A DNA stretch of 64,000 bases, taken from contig FWCC01000474.1 in assembly GCA_900169235.1 (NCBI GenBank), forward strand, positions 1-64,000. The letters are read 5' to 3'. Source of the stretch: Zarea fungicola. Taxonomy: Eukaryota > Ascomycota > Sordariomycetes > Hypocreales > Cordycipitaceae. The notes beneath the pieces were generated by a model. It was not told where the DNA came from. It worked only from the letters and a program-made list of their open reading frames with translations, and did no database searches. Of the stretch, positions 41,574-52,116 are shown piece after piece. Position 1 is the stretch's first letter, and every line of letters begins with the position of its first letter. The position numbers and the translations under genes were made by a program.

Positions 41574-43491
41574 AACTTCAGTTTTATCAATGTTACGTTA
41601 GAAATGTGTGGATATTGCAGCACAACCTCCGCAGCTGAGGACGCAGCCACCCTACCCCTCATGCCTTGCTAATGGTGCAAATTAGCCGCCAGCCGCATGC
41701 ATGAGATTCCCCGGACTCGGATCAATTATTTTGCCAGACTCAATTACCGTATGACCTATATTAGGCATCGATGGATAGAGTGCCAATATAAATACCGATT
41801 CTGGAGGCGGTCCGTCATGAGACGGGGGTTCGAATTTACGTTCCATGGTTCTCACTTGAATGGCAGTCGATCGCAAAATGCGCAAAACATGGTGAGTAGG
41901 CTTTTTAACAGAATAGACATACACATTTTAGTTATTAGGAGTATAGTCGTGCAAAAGCGCGGCAAACAGGGGTAGTTGGTATGAGACATGTTGACACGAC
42001 AGACGCATATGCAACGCTGGGATCTTTCTTCTTCTTCCTTTAAGTACCAAAAAAATCATAACATGATATGTAACGCGGTACCCATTGACTATTCATAATT
42101 TATATTATTGCAACGCTGACGAGTAATTAATACAACTTGAAACTTGCCGGCGTTACCAGATAACAGGAGGTGCCAGACCTACCCTAGACGCATCATTGAC
42201 AGGCTCCAGCCGCCAACTGCTGAACGAGAACTGGCCGCCCGCTCAAAAAAGTATCATGTGAATTGGTAGACTGGTGGTCATGTATTCGATAGCTCTCGAT
42301 GCCGCTGCTGGGCTGGTTGATCCGGTTATGGCACTGGCGTCAATGCGTGTGCGTTGTCCTCCCTGATTTATTCACGGACAGATGTATTTACTGTTTCGAA
42401 ATCTGTCAACGGCGTCTGCTCCTATTACCCGATCGCGCTTGTAAACAAATTCGCCACGGCTTGGATAATTAGTGTCAACTCCACAGAGCTAAAATATGAC
42501 ACGGCTGTTCTCTCAGAAGCTGCTGTGGAGATGAGTAGCTTGGCACAGTAAAATGCAATGCATTTGCTGCCAGCTGAAGGTACCAAGATTGAAAGCATGA
42601 CAAGGCTGTAGAGCGGACTAGCCCGACTGCCCTGTATTTACGACAACAAGACGGCTGGTCAAGATGGCTGGTACAAGAGTTGGTGTCCTTACGGATTTTG
42701 CTATTTTTTCTCTTGGTATCTCCACATACGGATTGTGTTGTTGTACGTATTGCGCTTAATTATAGTTTCAAAAGTTTCAACAAGAGCCCGTGGTTTCGGG
42801 TGGTATGGAGAATTGGTAGCTTGTGCATGTGGTCTGATCGTCCGGCAAGTGTTCCGCCTGCGGTCAATATTGTCCGCACCTAGTCAACCCACAAGCAGCC
42901 CGTAATTGCGTCCGCAAAGGCGGCCGATAAAGTGGAAATCATGGCCGCCATGTGGCTGGGAGTTTTACAGGACATCCCTGTAGATGACTGCAGTCAGTCT
43001 TACCTAACTTGCCGGCCTTGGAAAGAATACCTAGACTACTCTCTATTACTATGGGCTATTGCTGTTTATATTTACAATTGGTAATGAGAGCTCTGCTGTT
43101 TCCGTAGGACTTCATATTCTCCAATCAACTGGATAACAAAGGCCGTGGCGGCGATCATGATCAACGAGCAGGCTGAGCTGATGCAATAGTCAGTTAGGGG
43201 TCAGCGGCGTCTCACACCAAACGCCTTGTCCCACCAACAGTCGCCCAACCCCCTGCCTAACTGTACGAAGATGCTCCCACATTGAATCTTTAGTCCCGAA
43301 ATGTCGATGGTGCGTCGCCCACGCCAGCTTGGCACATGATTATTGGAGAACTGTAACGATGAGTAAACAGAAATTAACAGCAATGGATGAATGTATATAT
43401 AGACGCAGGAGGAGTTGACATTCACTCCCCCCATTACCCCAGTTTTGTTTGCATTCCCGATTGTAAATCCAAGTTTCGAACTATAGTAGTC
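41574..43491. other. Long divergent intergenic region
   Basis: 1.9 kb between the starts of the NLR-like and calpain genes. Short frames (41682-41975, 42354-42551, 43201-43617) are not supported by homology or splicing. Confidence 0.4.
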
Positions 43492-46467
43492 ATGATTGAC
43501 AAGACGCCGCAGCGAGCGGTGGACAAGTTCTGGCAGAGCTTCCATACGAAAGCTCCAGGAAAGGGTAACAAATACAAAGTTTAAATGACAAAGAATAATT
43601 CTAATATTTTGCAGCAACCGCTGTCATCCCGCATATTAAACAAACTAAGGCTAAAAAACCAAGCAATTCCTCGCCCACGCTAACGACACAAAACGCCCAG
43701 GCCTCCTTCGAAGAAGCTGCCGCCACATGCCGCTCCAAGGTCGCCAAGATTGTGCAAGAGTGCCGGCGCGTGAACCAAAAGTACCGCGATCCGTACTTTA
43801 ACATTGAATTCGACCTCAAGCTCAACCAGCGCGAATGTCTCGAGTCGCTCTCCAACGCCGGCCCGGTCACTGCTACTCCAAGCGACTCCACGGCCGAGGG
43901 AGGTGAAGGCGGCGGCGATGATGACAACGAGTCAAAAGAGCCCGACGCACCAGGTTCGCAGTTTGCGCCGCGCAGCGCCAAGCGCGTGACGGAAATCTTT
44001 ACCAAGCCGCGCTTCTTCATCAACGGGCCGACGGCAAACGATGTGAAGCAGGGCCACGACGGGGACTGCTGGCTCATGGCGGCGCTGTGCGCGCTGAGTT
44101 TCAAGGAAGGTCTGATTGAGCGGCTGTGCGTGGCGCATGATCAGGACGTGGGCGTGTATGGGTTTGTATTTTACCGGGATGGGGAGTGGATTTCTGAGAT
44201 AATTGATGATTTCGTAAGCTCTACCAATTTCCAAGACGGTATTGTTTTTATGCTAATTATGAATTATGTAGCTATACCTCACCAAGGCAGACTACGACGA
44301 CGACGAAAACGACCGCATCATCTTTGACGAGGTCGAGTACCGGAACCCGCAGGAGGCGTATCGACGCATCTTCCAGTCCAACAGCAACTCGCTGTACTTT
44401 GCGCAGTGCGAGCACCCGCAGGAGACGTGGCTGCCGCTGCTGGAAAAGGCGTATGCCAAGGCGCACGGCGACTATGCGGCCATTGAGGGCGGTTTGGGGG
44501 GCGAGGGGATTGAGGATCTGACGGGGGGTGTGTCGAAAGAAATCTTTACCACGGATATTCTCGACAAGGTACTTTCCTCCCCTCTCTCTCACAGTGATTC
44601 ACCAATTCACCTCTACATGGCTGTTTCGAGTGGGAAAGAAGATTAGAAGCTAATTAATGTGTAGGAACTCTTCTGGCAACAACTCCTCCTGGCCAACCAG
44701 GAGTTTTTGTTTGGCTGCAGCACCGGCGTCTTTGGCCGCGGGTTCGGCACGCAAAAGGGCATCGTCGAGGGCCACGCCTACTCGGTGCAGCGCGCCGTCG
44801 ACATGGACGGCAAGCGCCTCGTGCTCCTGCGCAACCCCTGGGGCAAATTCGAGTGGAAGGGTGCCTGGGCCGACGGCTCCAAGGAGTGGAACGCCGAGTG
44901 GATGAAGAAGCTCGGCCACAAATTCGGCGAGGACGGCGAGTTCTGGATCAGCTACGAGGACCTGCTCCGGCACTACCAGTGCTTTGAGCGCGTGCGCCTC
45001 TTTGGCCCCGAGTGGAACGTCTCGCAGATCTGGACGACGCTGCTCGTCCCCTGGGTCATGGAGTACAACGAGACATACTTTACCTTTTCCGTGGCGAGGC
45101 CGGGTCCCGTGGTGCTCGTGGTCGCGCAGCTGGATGACCGCTACTTCCGCGGCCTGCAGGGCCAGTACATCTTTCAGCTCTCGTTTCGGGTGCACAAGGC
45201 GGGCCACGCAGGGTACATTGTGCGCAGCGAGACGCCGTATCGCATTCGGCGGAGTGCCAATGTGGAGTTGGAGCTCGAGGCGGGCGCGTACGAGGTGCAC
45301 GTCAAGATCAAGGCGTATCGGGACGACACGGTGCTGCCCGTGCAGGACACGATTCGCAAGTGGGCCAAGACGAAGCGGGACAAGGTCAGCCGGGTGGGCA
45401 AGTCGTATGACTTGGCGCACAGTCGGGGCGTGATTCGGGAGACCAAGGAGGAAAAGGCGGCGCGGGAGGCGTATGAGAAGAGGAGGATGCAGAAGAAGAG
45501 GGACGAGGCCAAGAAAAAGCTGGTGGAGCGGCGCACGGAGGAGTACTATCTGAAGAAGAAGGAGTTTGAGCGGGAGAGGGCGCGGGCGGCAAAGAAGAAG
45601 GAGAAGAAGGCGGAAAAGGCCAAGATGAAGAAGGAGAGGAAGGCGTCCAAGGCTGCGGCCAAGGCTGCCAAGGTTGCGACCCAGGCGAAGGAGGAGCAGG
45701 CGACGAATGGTGATGCCGACGATGAGGCAGCGCCTAAGAGTGTAGAAGCCAAGGAAGTCGAAGTCAAGGAAGCCGAAGTCAAGGAACAGCCCAAGAAGGC
45801 TGAAGCAGAGGACTCCAAGGAGGAGTCCAAGGAGGAGTCCAAGGAGGAATCTAATAACGAGAGCAAAGCCGAGTCCAAGAAAGAGTCCAAGGAGGAATCC
45901 AATGACGACAGAGCCGAGTCCAACAAAGAGTCCAAGGAGGAATCCAATGACGAGAGCAAAGGAGACTCCAAGGAAGAATCTGGCGAGTCCAAACAAGACA
46001 ATGACGAAGACTCCTCCTCCTCCGACTCGGATACGGAGAGCCTCGCCTCCTTCACCGACTACTCCGACGGCGAGCTCGAGCGCCAAGTCAGCGCCCTCCA
46101 CCGCGAGGACCCGAGCATGTTTGACAGCGCCTCCGACTCCGACGGCGGCGACAGCGACGACGAGCAAAATGTGCTGTTCGCCAAGGACCCGTGGAATGCC
46201 GTGGCCGTGGTCGGTCTGCGCGTGTACCACAAGGCGGCTCCCGGTGAGGCTCCCACCGAAGTGACGCTGAGCGTGGTCCGGCCGAATCCGTATGCGGACG
46301 TTGACGACGGCAGTCAAGAGGCAGCAACGGCCATTGGTGGAGAGGGCGTCAAGGCGCGGGTGGGCGTGCTGGATGTGGATGACTCGGCGATGGATGCGAC
46401 GCTGGAGGGGGGGCCGGCGGAGAAGAGGGAGACGATTATGGGGAATAGGCAGACGCCTCTTGCATGA
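43492..46467 (+). CDS. Calpain-type cysteine protease with long charged C-terminal tail (four exons)
   Basis: Exons 43492-43564, 43615-44213, 44272-44568 and 44665-46467 give 923 residues. The C2 peptidase triad is complete: Cys176 in GHDGDCWLMAALCALS, His360 in GIVEGHAYSV and Asn380 in LLRNPWGKFEWKG. A domain-III/C2L-like beta-sandwich follows (FTFSVARPGPVVLVVAQLDD and the VELELEAGAYEVHVK segment). From about residue 610 the protein is a Lys/Glu-rich coiled-coil-like stretch (KKEKKAEKAKMKKERKA), then a run of ESKEESKEES repeats, then an acidic Ser/Asp region. No EF hands are seen, so calcium control, if any, is through the C2L domain. Probably a cytoplasmic processing protease. The N-terminal 175 residues look like a MIT-free helical region. 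Confidence 0.9.
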
Positions 46468-46529
46468 TAACGGCGAAGAGGGAGAAGATTAGAAGATTAT
46501 GGGCAATAGGCAGACGCCTCTTGCATGAT
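46434..46529. repeat. 35-bp direct duplication spanning the calpain stop codon
   Basis: Positions 46434-46468 and 46495-46529 are identical except for one base, separated by 26 bp. The first copy encodes the last residues and includes the TGA stop; the second lies in the 3' untranslated region. Confidence 0.9.
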
Positions 46530-46826
46530 GAAATGGATGAAATATACGGATGAAATTCATGGAAAAATACACGGGCATGTGTTTGGGCCTGTTTTTAGCG
46601 TCAAAAAAATCAACTCGGATGTCTTGTCCTATTTATATACAATTCCACTCTATACAATGAACCCATGCTTTTGCATTACACCAAACGCCGTAAATCAAGG
46701 CCAGTTACAATCCATGCACAACACACCTTGCTCCTTATGTTCTTGCTCCTTCAATGTTGGTTCCTTTAACCTTGCTTTCAAACTTGACAACAGCCCACAG
46801 ATTCGTCAACGTATCACTTTCAGAGT

Positions 46827-48092
46827 TTATTCATCGTACCCCCCTTTAGTACCCAAAACACCATCGCCGCCGCTGCTGCGTCTCCGCTTGCCAATAATCT
46901 CCACCAGCCACTCGGACAGGGTAAACCCCCAGTGGCCGGCGACGAGGACACCGCTGACGACATTGATGAGCTTGATGAGAAAGACGATGAAGCTGTCGCG
47001 GGACTCGTGGACGGCGAGCAGGATGGGCTCAATGTCGTACTTGACAAAGATGCCCGGGATGGCGAAGCGCTCGTCGATTTCCTTGCTCTGCTCGGTGACG
47101 GCGTACTGGTTGGTCTGGATGACGGAGCGGCCGACGCTGTAGACGGTGGGTACGACGGAGAGGTAGTACTGGAACTTGTGGAAGTGTGCGGTGGCGAGGT
47201 TGACGGTGCGGTCGAGGGGGTTGACGAGGGAGGGGTAGAAGGCGCCGTAGGAGAGTTCGGAGATGACGTGGGAAAAGTTGAATTCTGATGTAGATGTCAG
47301 CTGGGTTAGCTTTTCATTGCCAAGATGCCTTGTATGTGTAGTGTAGTGTCGTGCAGTGGTGGTACGTACGAGAGTGCTCCAAATGCTGGCCAAATTCCGT
47401 GTAGCCGTGTCCTCTAGCGGTTATGTGAAAGTCGCCCTGGACCTTGTTGAGGTCGAGGGAGCCGTAGATGCGACAGCTGTCGGCGGCGCCCTTGAAGCGC
47501 GGCGTCTTGCTCCACTTGGCGCGCTTCTTGCCGAGGGCGACAATGTCGTGAATGTGCTCCTCGCCAAAGCCCTCGTCGTGGCTGCCGGCGAGGGTGGTCC
47601 AGCCCTCGCCAGTGTTGACGCGGCCGTTGCTGTCGTGGCCGAGCTTGTGGATGCCCTTTGCGTCGACCCACTGGGACCAGAGGGTGCCGTCGCGGTGCAG
47701 CTTGGAGGAGGCGAGGATGCGGTCGCCCGAGGCATCCTGGACGTTGACGTGGAGGTCGGAGCACTGCATGCGGACGACAATGTCGAGGTTGATTTGCAGG
47801 TCGTGGGCGACGCCCTTTTCGACGGCAAAGTTGTGCGTCTCTTGGCCGCGCCACCAGCGGCTGACCTCGCTGGAGAGGAGGACAAAGGAGACGAAGAGCA
47901 TGGCGACGGTCCACTTGCCGCCGCCCGAGGTGCGGGTGACGAATTCGGGTTTAGATTTGGCTGTTGAGTGTGAGCGAGTAAGTTTTATGAGTAGAGCAGA
48001 GAGAGCATACGGAATGCGTCAAAGGCGCTGACGACGCTGCCCTTGGCGCCAAAGTTGTCCTCGTTCATGTCATGTTTTTCGAATCCGTTCAT
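46827..48092 (-). CDS. ERV41: COPII vesicle protein Erv41 / ERGIC2-type cargo receptor (three exons)
   Basis: Exons 48092-48011, 47960-47370 and 47284-46827 give 376 residues. The N-terminus (KGSVVSAFDAFPKSKPEFV) and first membrane helix (WTVAMLFVSFVLLSSEVSRW) are typical of the Erv41/Erv46 family. The lumenal domain has DLQINLDIVVRMQCSDLHVN, CRIYGSLDLNKVQGDFHITA, and FNFSHVISELSYGAFYPSLV followed by NPLD. A second helix (FIVFLIKLINVVSGVLVAGH) lies near the C-terminus. The protein cycles between ER and Golgi with Erv46 and retrieves resident ER proteins. This is a conserved core gene. It ends 360 bp from the calpain stop, tail to tail. Its promoter carries a 15-bp triple repeat. Confidence 0.9.
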
Positions 48093-48114
48093 GGCTGCGG
48101 ATTGTGGCTCTGCA

Positions 48115-48159
48115 GGCCAGTGTGGTGTAGGCCGGTGTGGTGTAGGCCAGTGTAGTGTA
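48115..48159. repeat. Three tandem 15-bp units in the ERV41 promoter
   Basis: GGCCAGTGTGGTGTA, GGCCGGTGTGGTGTA and GGCCAGTGTAGTGTA follow each other directly, 23-67 bp upstream of the ERV41 start codon, so they may lie in the 5' leader. Confidence 0.85.
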
Positions 48160-48936
48160 TTGGGGCCGTAGATGTGATGTTTGCGTGGAGGAGAGTGGGA
48201 GGCTGGAGGTGGGAATGGTCGCAGCGGCTACTTGTTGCCAATGCAGGTGCAATTGGGTACAAGGAATCGGTCGTCCGCCGTGTCGTCTGGATGCCGTGCC
48301 GTCCGTGTGGCAGTCGGATGGCTCGCAAGAGGGTCCAGGGATGGGAATGTCGTGATGAAGCTCAAGCCAGATGCCAGATGGTGGTTCTCAGCTGCTCTCA
48401 GTCTGTTAGAGGACACCTTTGACAGTTGGCTGGTACCTGGTACTTGCCAGTGCCGGGGCTAGTGGACCAGTGCTGCCAGTGGAGCGTGGTTCCTGGTCGG
48501 AAGCCTAATTGGGAATTTGAGACGAGGTACCGGCTGGGGCAGTTGAGGTGTCAAGATACCTGCGGAGTGGGTTATTATTCATCCGGCAATGCCATGGCTG
48601 TGACCCGAACTAAAATGAAGAAGATGAAGACAATGTGGTTAAAAAGAAATAATTTTAGCATTGAAAAATAATGAGTTATTGAATTACTTAAGAAACTGCC
48701 GATGCAACGTAGATGGAATCGTGCGCCCATGCCAAGGAATCTGCGGCCAGTTGAACTAGCTAATACAGAGTACTGGTACAAGCACTGCTGGCAGGAATAA
48801 AGCAGCCCCCACGGTACCTGCGTACCGACACCTCGTCACTGGTACTTTATACATGTCCTGCATGCTCTCTGTTGGGACTTGGAGAGGAACATGTGTTGTA
48901 CTGGGTATATTGTCCAACTTGGCAAAGGCTCACTAA
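48160..48936. other. Intergenic
   Basis: ERV41 promoter and 3' side of the DUF7053 gene. Several overlapping GC-rich short frames occur at 48155-48462, none supported. Confidence 0.4.
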
Positions 48937-49422
48937 CTAGGTACAACGTACTTCTGTAGATTTACCCATTCCCTCAACCACAAGATCGAGATATGTCCTG
49001 TGATTTTTCTGCATGTAGCTTTTAAATGCCAAAACACCAACTTGCCATCCACTCATTTCTACTTGCACATCCACTTCAAGGCCAGATTGGGCCAATCTGA
49101 CGGTCCACATCTCTTGGAACAAAAAGCCAAACGGGGCTTGCTTCACCACAGTTACCCCATCCTCTCGGTCGGTATAGGTAACATGGACAGTTTTTGAACC
49201 TTTCCATAGCCCAAATGGAAGATATGTAATTTCGTCATGTAGCTCGTATTGCTTGACACCGGGTTGGAGAGCAGCGTCGGCGGGCGGGCTGATTTGCTGG
49301 TATTTGACGACAATCGGATTAATGGTGATGAGATTCAGCGGGTCATGTAGATGGGCAATGGCCTTTTCAAACGTGACGGAATCGGGAATGGGCTTTTGAA
49401 ACGAGTATTGAATAGTCGACAT
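48937..49422 (-). CDS. DUF7053 family protein
   Basis: Single exon, 161 residues from MSTIQYSFQKPIPDSVTFEK. VTFEKAIAHLHDPLNLITIN, then YELHDEITYLPFGLWKGSKT, then the C-terminal SGWQVGVLAFKSYMQKNHRT are characteristic of this small fungal family, which is predicted to adopt an SRPBCC/START-like lipid-binding fold. No signal peptide or membrane helix. Function is unknown; a hydrophobic ligand carrier is a fold-based guess. Confidence 0.75.
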   Translation of the reverse strand: MSTIQYSFQKPIPDSVTFEKAIAHLHDPLNLITINPIVVKYQQISPPADAALQPGVKQYELHDEITYLPFGLWKGSKTVHVTYTDREDGVTVVKQAPFGFLFQEMWTVRLAQSGLEVDVQVEMSGWQVGVLAFKSYMQKNHRTYLDLVVEGMGKSTEVRCT

Positions 49423-49799
49423 TTTGAAAGCATGGTGTCAGGAAGATGCAATGGCAAACCATGAGGTGAACAATGCGACTGTTTATATACGAGTTCGTCA
49501 ATGAACAGCAACGATTAAGCATCAAGTCTCGGCGAAAAGTTGCCTGTATTTCCAAAGTGGAGTTGATCCTGAGAACTAGATGAGCTCAATTGTTTTAAAC
49601 TTCCTGGTTAGGTCTAGTTGCGATGAAACTATACTTTTAGTGGCCCTCTTTCGGTGAAAAGTTGCCTTCTTACAAGCATTCTTTACTCTTAGTGTTCTAA
49701 CTACCTCATATCTACGCACGGAAACGTCGGCTCTGGAATGGGAGGTTAAATGCGACATTTTAAAGCAAGTGGTGCGAAATTCAGTACAAAGAAAACGCC
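49423..49799. other. Divergent promoter region
   Basis: About 380 bp between the starts of the DUF7053 gene and the Zn2Cys6 factor. No clear TATA box or operator recognised. Confidence 0.4.
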
Positions 49800-51439
49800 A
49801 TGCCTGCTGGTAATGCTAGCAAGGCCTGCTGGCCGTGTCGGGGTAAGGAGGAAAGCAGCTCAGTTTCAAGTCTTTAGGCGCTGTACCTTGGCTGACCGCG
49901 GACAGATCGGAAAATCAAATGCGACAGAAAACTCCCGGCATGCCGTAGCTGCATCAGATCCAACCGCAAGTGTATCCACGACGGCATTCGACTCTCTTGG
50001 CCAAGAGCTGGCAAATCTAAACGGGCGCAGTTCGCCCCAAGTGTCCCAAGCCAAGGACCCGATGCGCGCGTCGAGTGGTTTCTCAATGTGACAGTGGCCG
50101 ATGTGTCGCTACTAGCAGATTTGCATGCTCTCAAACGCGACAAGCTGGTCAAGCGGGCTCCTCCTTCTTTATCACTTAGTACCGCAAGGCCAAGTCACAT
50201 CTGTGGTTTCGATCTTGGCTGCTCTGAAAGTGCCCTGTTGGCCTACTGCGCATACCTCGGCGATTGCCTTGAACAGCACAGCCATCATCAATTGCTCCTG
50301 CAGATGGCCTTTGCCAATGACTCGCTGCCTTCGTCGGCGGTCCTGCAGGCCATGTTTGCGCTGTCTTGCCTGTACCTGGAGCGGCCAGCCAATGCAAAGG
50401 CTCACAAAGCTAGGGCCTTGTCAGCACTGAGAGTGGCCATGGGGCAGACATTTGGCTATGTTGAGCAGCTCCAGCACATTGCCACGCACATGCTGCTTTG
50501 CCTACTTGAGGTAATTATTGGCGGTAGCGATGAAAAAGTTGGCAGACGTTATTCTGACTGTTCAACAGCACGGCAACCCCTATGGGGAATGGAAGGCACA
50601 CAAGCGATGCGCAATTACGCTGCTCGGGATGTTGGATGACCGAGCGGACACCAGAGTCGAAGCCAATATGCTATTCAGCTGGGTTTATCATTATGAAGTC
50701 ATGACGAAATTTACCCGCTGCCACTGGGCCGTGCAAGACGCTGATGCAAGAGAGACGTTGCATTTGGAACCAATAAATACGGCCTTGTCGTTTACACAAA
50801 CAGTATGTGCAAAAAACAAAAAAAACTCGCAGCATAGCGTTGCTAATTATCTTTGCATAGAATGATAATATACTCGGCTGCTCAACAAAGGTATTGCAGG
50901 TCATATCGGCGGCATGTGACCTCGTCAAGCCTGATGGTCGTACCAACAAGTGTGGCAATGAGTCGACAGCACAGCTGCTGAAACAACAGCTTGATATTGC
51001 ACAAGAATATATTTCTAATGGTTCTAATGCAGCATTTTTTGCCCAACTCCAGAGACGAGAGATTACAGCTGAACTGTACCGCATAGCTGGTCTTGTCTAT
51101 GTTTTGCGTGCTGCCTCGGACCTGTATGGCTCGTCACAGGAAGTCGTGCGCCTTGTGGATATTGCTCTTGGCCTGTTGACAGAGTTGGGTACATTTGATA
51201 GATCATTCCCGCTCTTGATTGTCGCGTGTGAAGCCGGTTCTGATGCGCAGCGACGACAAGTTCTTGACCTATTTGGCAGGACACGGACAAGGTACCCTTT
51301 AAAAGGGCTTTTACGCACACAAAAGATTGTTGAAGCTTCGTGGACCCAAGATGATTTACATTTATCGAACGGTATCAACTATCATGACAAATTGACGGCG
51401 GTAATCAGCTCAGGTACCATGTTTCCGCTGTTTTCTTAA
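49800..51439 (+). CDS. Zn(II)2Cys6 transcription factor (four exons)
   Basis: Exons 49800-49842, 49906-50510, 50569-50802 and 50900-51439 join in phase to 473 residues. The first intron splits the zinc cluster after its second cysteine: Cys10, 13, 20, 27, 30, 37 (CWPC, then RKIKCDRKLPACRSCIRSN, then RKC). The rest is a fungal transcription factor domain: LPSSAVLQAMFALSCLYLER, HGNPYGEWKAHKRCAITLLG, then EITAELYRIAGLVYVLRAAS and PLLIVACEAGSDAQRRQVLD, the pattern seen in Fungal_trans_2 proteins. Nuclear activator or repressor; target unknown. It converges on a DUF1993 gene with a 32-bp triple repeat between them. Confidence 0.85.
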
Positions 51440-51475
51440 CAACACTTGCATGGCAACACAAAATTATACATTGTA

Positions 51476-51568
51476 CACTCTGTATTATTATAGCAAAAGG
51501 CATAATGCACTCTGTGTTATTATAGCAAAAGGCATAATGCACTCTGTGTTATTATAGCAAAAGACATG
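51476..51568. repeat. Three tandem copies of a 32-bp unit between convergent genes
   Basis: Copies start at 51476, 51508 and 51540 and share CACTCTGTGTTATTATAGCA; the third is truncated/diverged at its end. The array lies in the 3' region of the Zn2Cys6 gene, 20 bp from the DUF1993 stop codon. Confidence 0.9.
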
Positions 51569-51588
51569 GAATGACCATAGATGTTGAC

Positions 51589-52116
51589 TCAATGTTGACT
51601 CAATGTAAAGTGCTGAGCCATAAACCCAGGTATATAGTCGCTCTTCTCCAAAGGGAGGCCGCCCTTGCGCAAAATAGCATATGCCATGGCAGTATGAAAT
51701 TGTATGTTGGGCATGGCCACTGCAAAGGCAAACACCCTGTTGGTGATATTCTGAGGACCAAGCGGTCCCAGTTGCTCGATGCCATACACTCCAGCATTCT
51801 GCTCGACTACCATTGGGCTAGTGTCCCTGTCCAATGCCGTAATGGTTTCTGCAATTCTCCCATGCATATCGCTGTATGTTGTCAAGTCATTGGTATATGG
51901 TACAGCATCGCGACTCATCAATCTCGACATCAAATACTGTGTGGTTCTCGTTACCATGTGTACTTGAAAGGTAAGAGGCTTCATGTTGTCTATTAGGCGA
52001 GCATGTAAGAGGTTTGCTGCGTCGGGAGACTTTTCGGCCATTGCGAGAACATGGTCTAGGGTTAACAGGGCGGCTTTGGCGGTTTTAATGGTAGACTCAT
52101 AAAAGCTGTTGTCCAT
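51589..52116 (-). CDS. DUF1993 family protein
   Basis: Single exon, 175 residues. LLTLDHVLAMAEKSPDAANL, then LLHARLIDNMKPLTFQVHMV and PNIQFHTAMAYAILRKGGLP followed by LEKSDYIPGF match DUF1993, a helical bundle related to the DinB/YfiT metal-binding fold. The His of FHTAMAY and the preceding helices agree with the family. Function unknown; soluble and cytosolic. Common in fungi as a single-exon gene of this length. Confidence 0.85.
   Translation of the reverse strand: MDNSFYESTIKTAKAALLTLDHVLAMAEKSPDAANLLHARLIDNMKPLTFQVHMVTRTTQYLMSRLMSRDAVPYTNDLTTYSDMHGRIAETITALDRDTSPMVVEQNAGVYGIEQLGPLGPQNITNRVFAFAVAMPNIQFHTAMAYAILRKGGLPLEKSDYIPGFMAQHFTLSQH

Noticed and set aside
41820..41840. GGGTTCGAATTT resembling a tRNA B box
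   Set aside because: No A box or foldable cloverleaf at the right distance upstream. No tRNA supported.
44650..46317. A 555-codon minus-strand open frame opposite the calpain gene
   Set aside because: It is the antisense shadow of GC-rich Lys/Glu/Ser codons; the product is low-complexity Leu/Gly/Arg, while the plus strand has complete calpain motifs and splice sites.
46525..48031. Plus-strand frames of 118-205 codons over the Erv41 gene
   Set aside because: They have no family motifs and overlap the Erv41 exons, which match the family along their length.
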